From positions 930,001-994,000 of the forward strand of contig CAWHXR010000001.1 of the NCBI GenBank assembly GCA_963833375.1: a DNA stretch of 64,000 bases, read 5' to 3'. The first letter of the stretch is position 1. Each line of letters opens with the position of its first letter. A program made the position numbers and the translations under genes. This document shows, in pieces, positions 61,175 through 64,000 of this stretch. The stretch comes from DASUPK01 sp963833375. Lineage in GTDB: Bacteria; Actinomycetota; Thermoleophilia; Solirubrobacterales; 70-9. Under the pieces are notes generated by a model. The model was not told where the DNA came from. It saw only the letters and a list, made by a program, of their open reading frames with translations, and searched no databases.

Positions 61175-62128
61175 TTAGCCCAATCGAATTCGCGGATCCA
61201 AAATAGAATAAACAATATCGGTAACAATACCGGATAAAAGTACCAGAGCAGCCACATACAAATTAATGGTCAGAATCACTGGATAATCCCTGGCAATTGC
61301 CGAGGTCACTTCCAGCCTGCCCAGACCCGAAATCCCAAATATCGACTCGGTAATTGCCACTCCACCCAGCAACCAAGGAATTAGCAATCCGACTTCTGCT
61401 ACCACCGGGAGCATCGCATTAGGCAATGCGTGGCGAAAAATCACCATTCGTTCTGAAACACCTTTTGCCCTGGCTGTGCGGATATAGTCTTCTTGCATGA
61501 CTTCAAGCATCCCTGCCCTCGCATAACGCATCAAAGCAGGCAGCACTCCCAAGGATAAAACTATTACGGGCATCACCAGATAAGGTGCTATCTCCTTAAG
61601 ATTGTATCCATTGGCACCTAGCGGTCGGATCCCTGAAGATGGTAACCAGTGAAATTTTTCAGAAAAAATTAGTAAAAGGATAAGAGCAATGAAAAAACTA
61701 GGTAGCGATATTCCCAATAATGATATGACATCAATCGCTCCATCGGTTTTAGATCCACGATGAATGGTCGAAAATATTGCCAGTGGAATTGCTATCAGCA
61801 AAGAAAGGACCATAGTCGTGACCGTGAGAATTATCGTAGCTGGTAACTTTTCGGCGATCATATCGATTACTGGACGTCGTTCGACGAAAGAGTCGAGTTT
61901 GCCTGTCAATAATTTTCCCATCATATCTATATATTGCACTGCTACCGGTTTATCCAAACCCAATTGCTCTCTAATTTTTGCTTGATCCATTTTCTTCAGC
62001 ATATAATCTGGATACAAGGAATTGAGCGGGTTTCCTGGTGCTAGCATAACAACCAAAAATGATACAAAAGAAATTCCGATAAGGATGGGGATAGCCTGAA
62101 GTAGCCTGCGAATTATATACTGCGTCAT
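61175..62128 (-). CDS. Oligopeptide ABC transporter permease, DppB type
   Basis: 317 residues: MTQYIIRRLLQAIPILIGISFVSFLVVMLAPGNP, the family start, six helices, and the EAA loop EDYIRTARAKGVSERMVIFRHALPNAMLPV. It pairs with DppC to form the membrane channel. The ATPase genes are not in the window and may lie elsewhere or beyond the cut. Confidence 0.92.
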   Translation of the reverse strand: MTQYIIRRLLQAIPILIGISFVSFLVVMLAPGNPLNSLYPDYMLKKMDQAKIREQLGLDKPVAVQYIDMMGKLLTGKLDSFVERRPVIDMIAEKLPATIILTVTTMVLSLLIAIPLAIFSTIHRGSKTDGAIDVISLLGISLPSFFIALILLLIFSEKFHWLPSSGIRPLGANGYNLKEIAPYLVMPVIVLSLGVLPALMRYARAGMLEVMQEDYIRTARAKGVSERMVIFRHALPNAMLPVVAEVGLLIPWLLGGVAITESIFGISGLGRLEVTSAIARDYPVILTINLYVAALVLLSGIVTDIVYSILDPRIRLG

Positions 62129-62241
62129 TATTGTCTGTTACCTTTCATTACTATTCGACCTAAAAGCTATTACCTTCTATGAACATCACTTATATTTATT
62201 CATGGTACGGAATGCCATGCATGGTACTGACTCTGCCCAGT

Positions 62242-62274
62242 GGTGGCGGCAAACCCTTCAGGTTTGCCGCCACC
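62242..62274. terminator. Intercistronic hairpin
   Basis: GGTGGCGGCAAACC and GGTTTGCCGCCACC pair perfectly (14 bp, loop CTTCA). It lies between the binding-protein gene and dppB on the same strand, where such hairpins usually stabilise the abundant binding-protein mRNA or reduce read-through. No T tract. Confidence 0.6.
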
Positions 62275-62318
62275 CGGCGGCTTGTACAACCCATTAATCA
62301 ATTATGTGGAATGTAATC

Positions 62319-64000
62319 TTATTTCCAATACCATGTAGACATTGTGCGGTAAGCATCGATGCCGGTTTTGAAATCGGGCATGACTAAAGTATCCTGGTAT
62401 GCCATGATCGAATCTCCACGGATCAATGGAACAACGACAGCATCCTGGTGAATGGTTTCCTGGATCGCCCAATAATTATCCATGCGTGTTTGGAAATCAA
62501 ACAAGCTGGTATTTTTATTGATCATGGTATCCAGGTCAGGATTACAGTACCCATAGGTATTTCTGTCTGCAGGGCACATAAAATTCCAACCTAATTCCAT
62601 CTGCGGTGTACCGATCAGGTTGTACCAGCCAATCCCGGAAGCCTGCCACTTACCACCGGCAACGAAGTTGCTGAAATAGGTTGAGAACTCTTGCTGCTCA
62701 ATATTGGTCTTTATACCAACCTGCTGAAGGTCCTGCTGGATCACCTGGTTTTCCTGGGCATAGAAGGGAGTAGTGGTGGATAGTAAAGTAAACTCAAATT
62801 TTGTCCCTTCTGCCACACCAGCCACGTTTTTAGCTTCGAGGATATCGTCGCCACTTGTGTCGGTCCAGCCAACTTCTGCAAGCATTTGCTTGGCTTTCGC
62901 AGGATCATAATCATAACCCTTTATATTTGGGTTATATTCCGGCAAGGTAGGAAAGAAAATTGAATTTTCGAGCTGCCCTTTCCCGCTGTAAAGTGCATCT
63001 ATTAGAGACTGACGATTTATGGCATAGGCTATCGCCTGGCGGGTACGGACATCCTTGAATAAGGGATCGTTCAGGTTGAAGTTAAAGTTTAGATATTGGG
63101 CGTCGGCGAGCGGCTTGATGGTGATTCCCGGGACACCGGTCACGGAGGCAAGATCATCTGTGGAGACGCCCATCAGTATATTGACTTCGCCATTCAATAA
63201 CCCAGTGATCTGAGCACTCGGTTCTGGGACGATCTTAAAGATGATTGTTTTAATGATCGGTGCGGTGCCGTAATAATATTGATTGGCGGTAAATGTCATT
63301 GACTTTTCAGGTTTCCAATCGGTCAGCTGGTATGGACCAGATCCGATGGGCTTACGGGCATAATCTGAACTTGCAAAGTCTGCAATGGGGATATCTTTCA
63401 GGATATGCTCGGGATATACCACCATAGTAGAACTGGCAAATGTATCCAATACTAGGGCATCTGGCTGTACTGTAGTAAACGAAATGGTGTTGTCATCAAT
63501 GACTTTAATGCCGGATATTTCAGTTGCCGTCCCAGCATTTTTCTCCGCAGCCCCGGCAATGTTACTCATATTTGAATACATTGCGCCTACGTAGGCTGGA
63601 TCTGCTCTAAACTCATAGCTAAACTTAACGTCAGCTGCGGTTAATGGTTGACCATCTTGCCATTTGGCATCTTTTATTGAGATGAAAAGTCCAGGTAAGC
63701 TGATCGGCAGATACGTCCCAAGATTCCGCCAGGTCTGGAGCGACCTTTGCATCCAAGCCCACAGTTGTTAATGCACTGAAGGCTAAAGCTGCCAGTGAAC
63801 TACCAAATGCTGAACCAGTATAGTCTGGGAACATGGTGTCAACATCTGCGCCCGCAGGAATGACCAATGGCTTTTCTTGGGATACCGGTGCTTGAGTGGG
63901 AGCAGTTGTTGCTGCTGTGGTCGGGGGAACAGCTATTGCTCCTGAAGTGGTTGGCGCCGTTGCGGCTTCTGTAGTGGCGGGAGCCTGCGTTTCGGACTGT
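62319..64000 (-). CDS. Peptide ABC transporter substrate-binding protein (partial, frameshifted)
   Basis: Family 5 extracellular solute-binding protein. The 5' end lies beyond the window; the visible start is a Thr/Ala/Pro linker (QAPATTEAATAPTT) typical of Chloroflexota lipoproteins. Then come VAPDLAESWDVSADQLTWTFHL and, after a one-base shift near 63680, IKDAKWQDGQPLTAADVKFSYEF (the family signature) through ARKPIGSGPYQLTDWKPEKS to WYWK at 62319. The frame 62319-63752 covers most of it. It should deliver peptides to the DppBC permease. Confidence 0.88.

Overview
Two unrelated pieces of DNA meet in this window. Positions 1 to about 58,370 are high-GC actinobacterial sequence, most like Thermoleophilia (Solirubrobacterales). 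The clues are a large family of NTF2/SnoaL-like proteins that begin MSEENVE or MSQENVE, secreted RTX-like proteins with Lys-rich tails, small CxxC zinc-ribbon proteins and a DUF5661 protein. From about 58,370 to the end the DNA is low-GC. It carries two amidohydrolases and an oligopeptide ABC transporter of the kind seen in Chloroflexota (Anaerolineae). A gene is cut on each side of the junction, so an assembly chimera is the simplest reading. The taxonomy is inferred from gene content, not from a search.

Positions 1-28.6 kb look like ordinary chromosome: tRNA-Leu, a class III adenylate cyclase, a circularly permuted ATP-grasp protein beside a thiamine-diphosphate enzyme, a DEAD-box helicase, RecQ, a cold-shock protein, cyclopropane synthase next to a fatty acid desaturase, a MarR-MFS pair, an FAD oxidoreductase and Ppx/GppA. 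An initiator tRNA at 28.58 kb, followed by an excisionase-like gene and two coupled small genes, marks the edge of an accessory island.

The island (about 28.7-58.3 kb) is built around 13 SnoaL-like genes or partial genes, nearly all on the minus strand, plus several short broken copies. Their ends are almost constant and their middles vary. Many are preceded by the same short promoter block: a palindrome (P1) overlapping a possible -35, a GATACT -10 and an ATG nine bases later, which predicts leaderless mRNA. A second palindrome (P2) often lies just upstream. These palindromes occur across the island and I saw none before 29.7 kb. Two transposons (IS30-like and IS110-like) each sit in the loop of a P2 palindrome. 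Several SnoaL genes are chained stop-GCG-ATG, so the conserved last codons of one gene supply the ribosome binding site of the next.

The most unusual locus is 41.5-45.6 kb, bounded by 48-bp near-identical direct repeats. It encodes an encapsulin-like HK97-fold shell protein, a protein with two tandem phage-tail-tube-like domains, and a convergent Hcp-like tube protein with a long low-complexity linker. The two tube-like proteins share a C-terminal peptide, RSRVxxIVPL, about 24 residues from their ends. This resembles the way encapsulin cargo carries a C-terminal docking peptide. No other secretion or phage structural genes are nearby.

Frameshifts are frequent in both halves (RecQ, GNAT, IS30 transposase, cysteine hydrolase, both RTX-like genes, SDR, an amidohydrolase, the oligopeptide-binding protein), often beside homopolymers. 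Some are probably sequencing errors, so broken genes should be read with caution.
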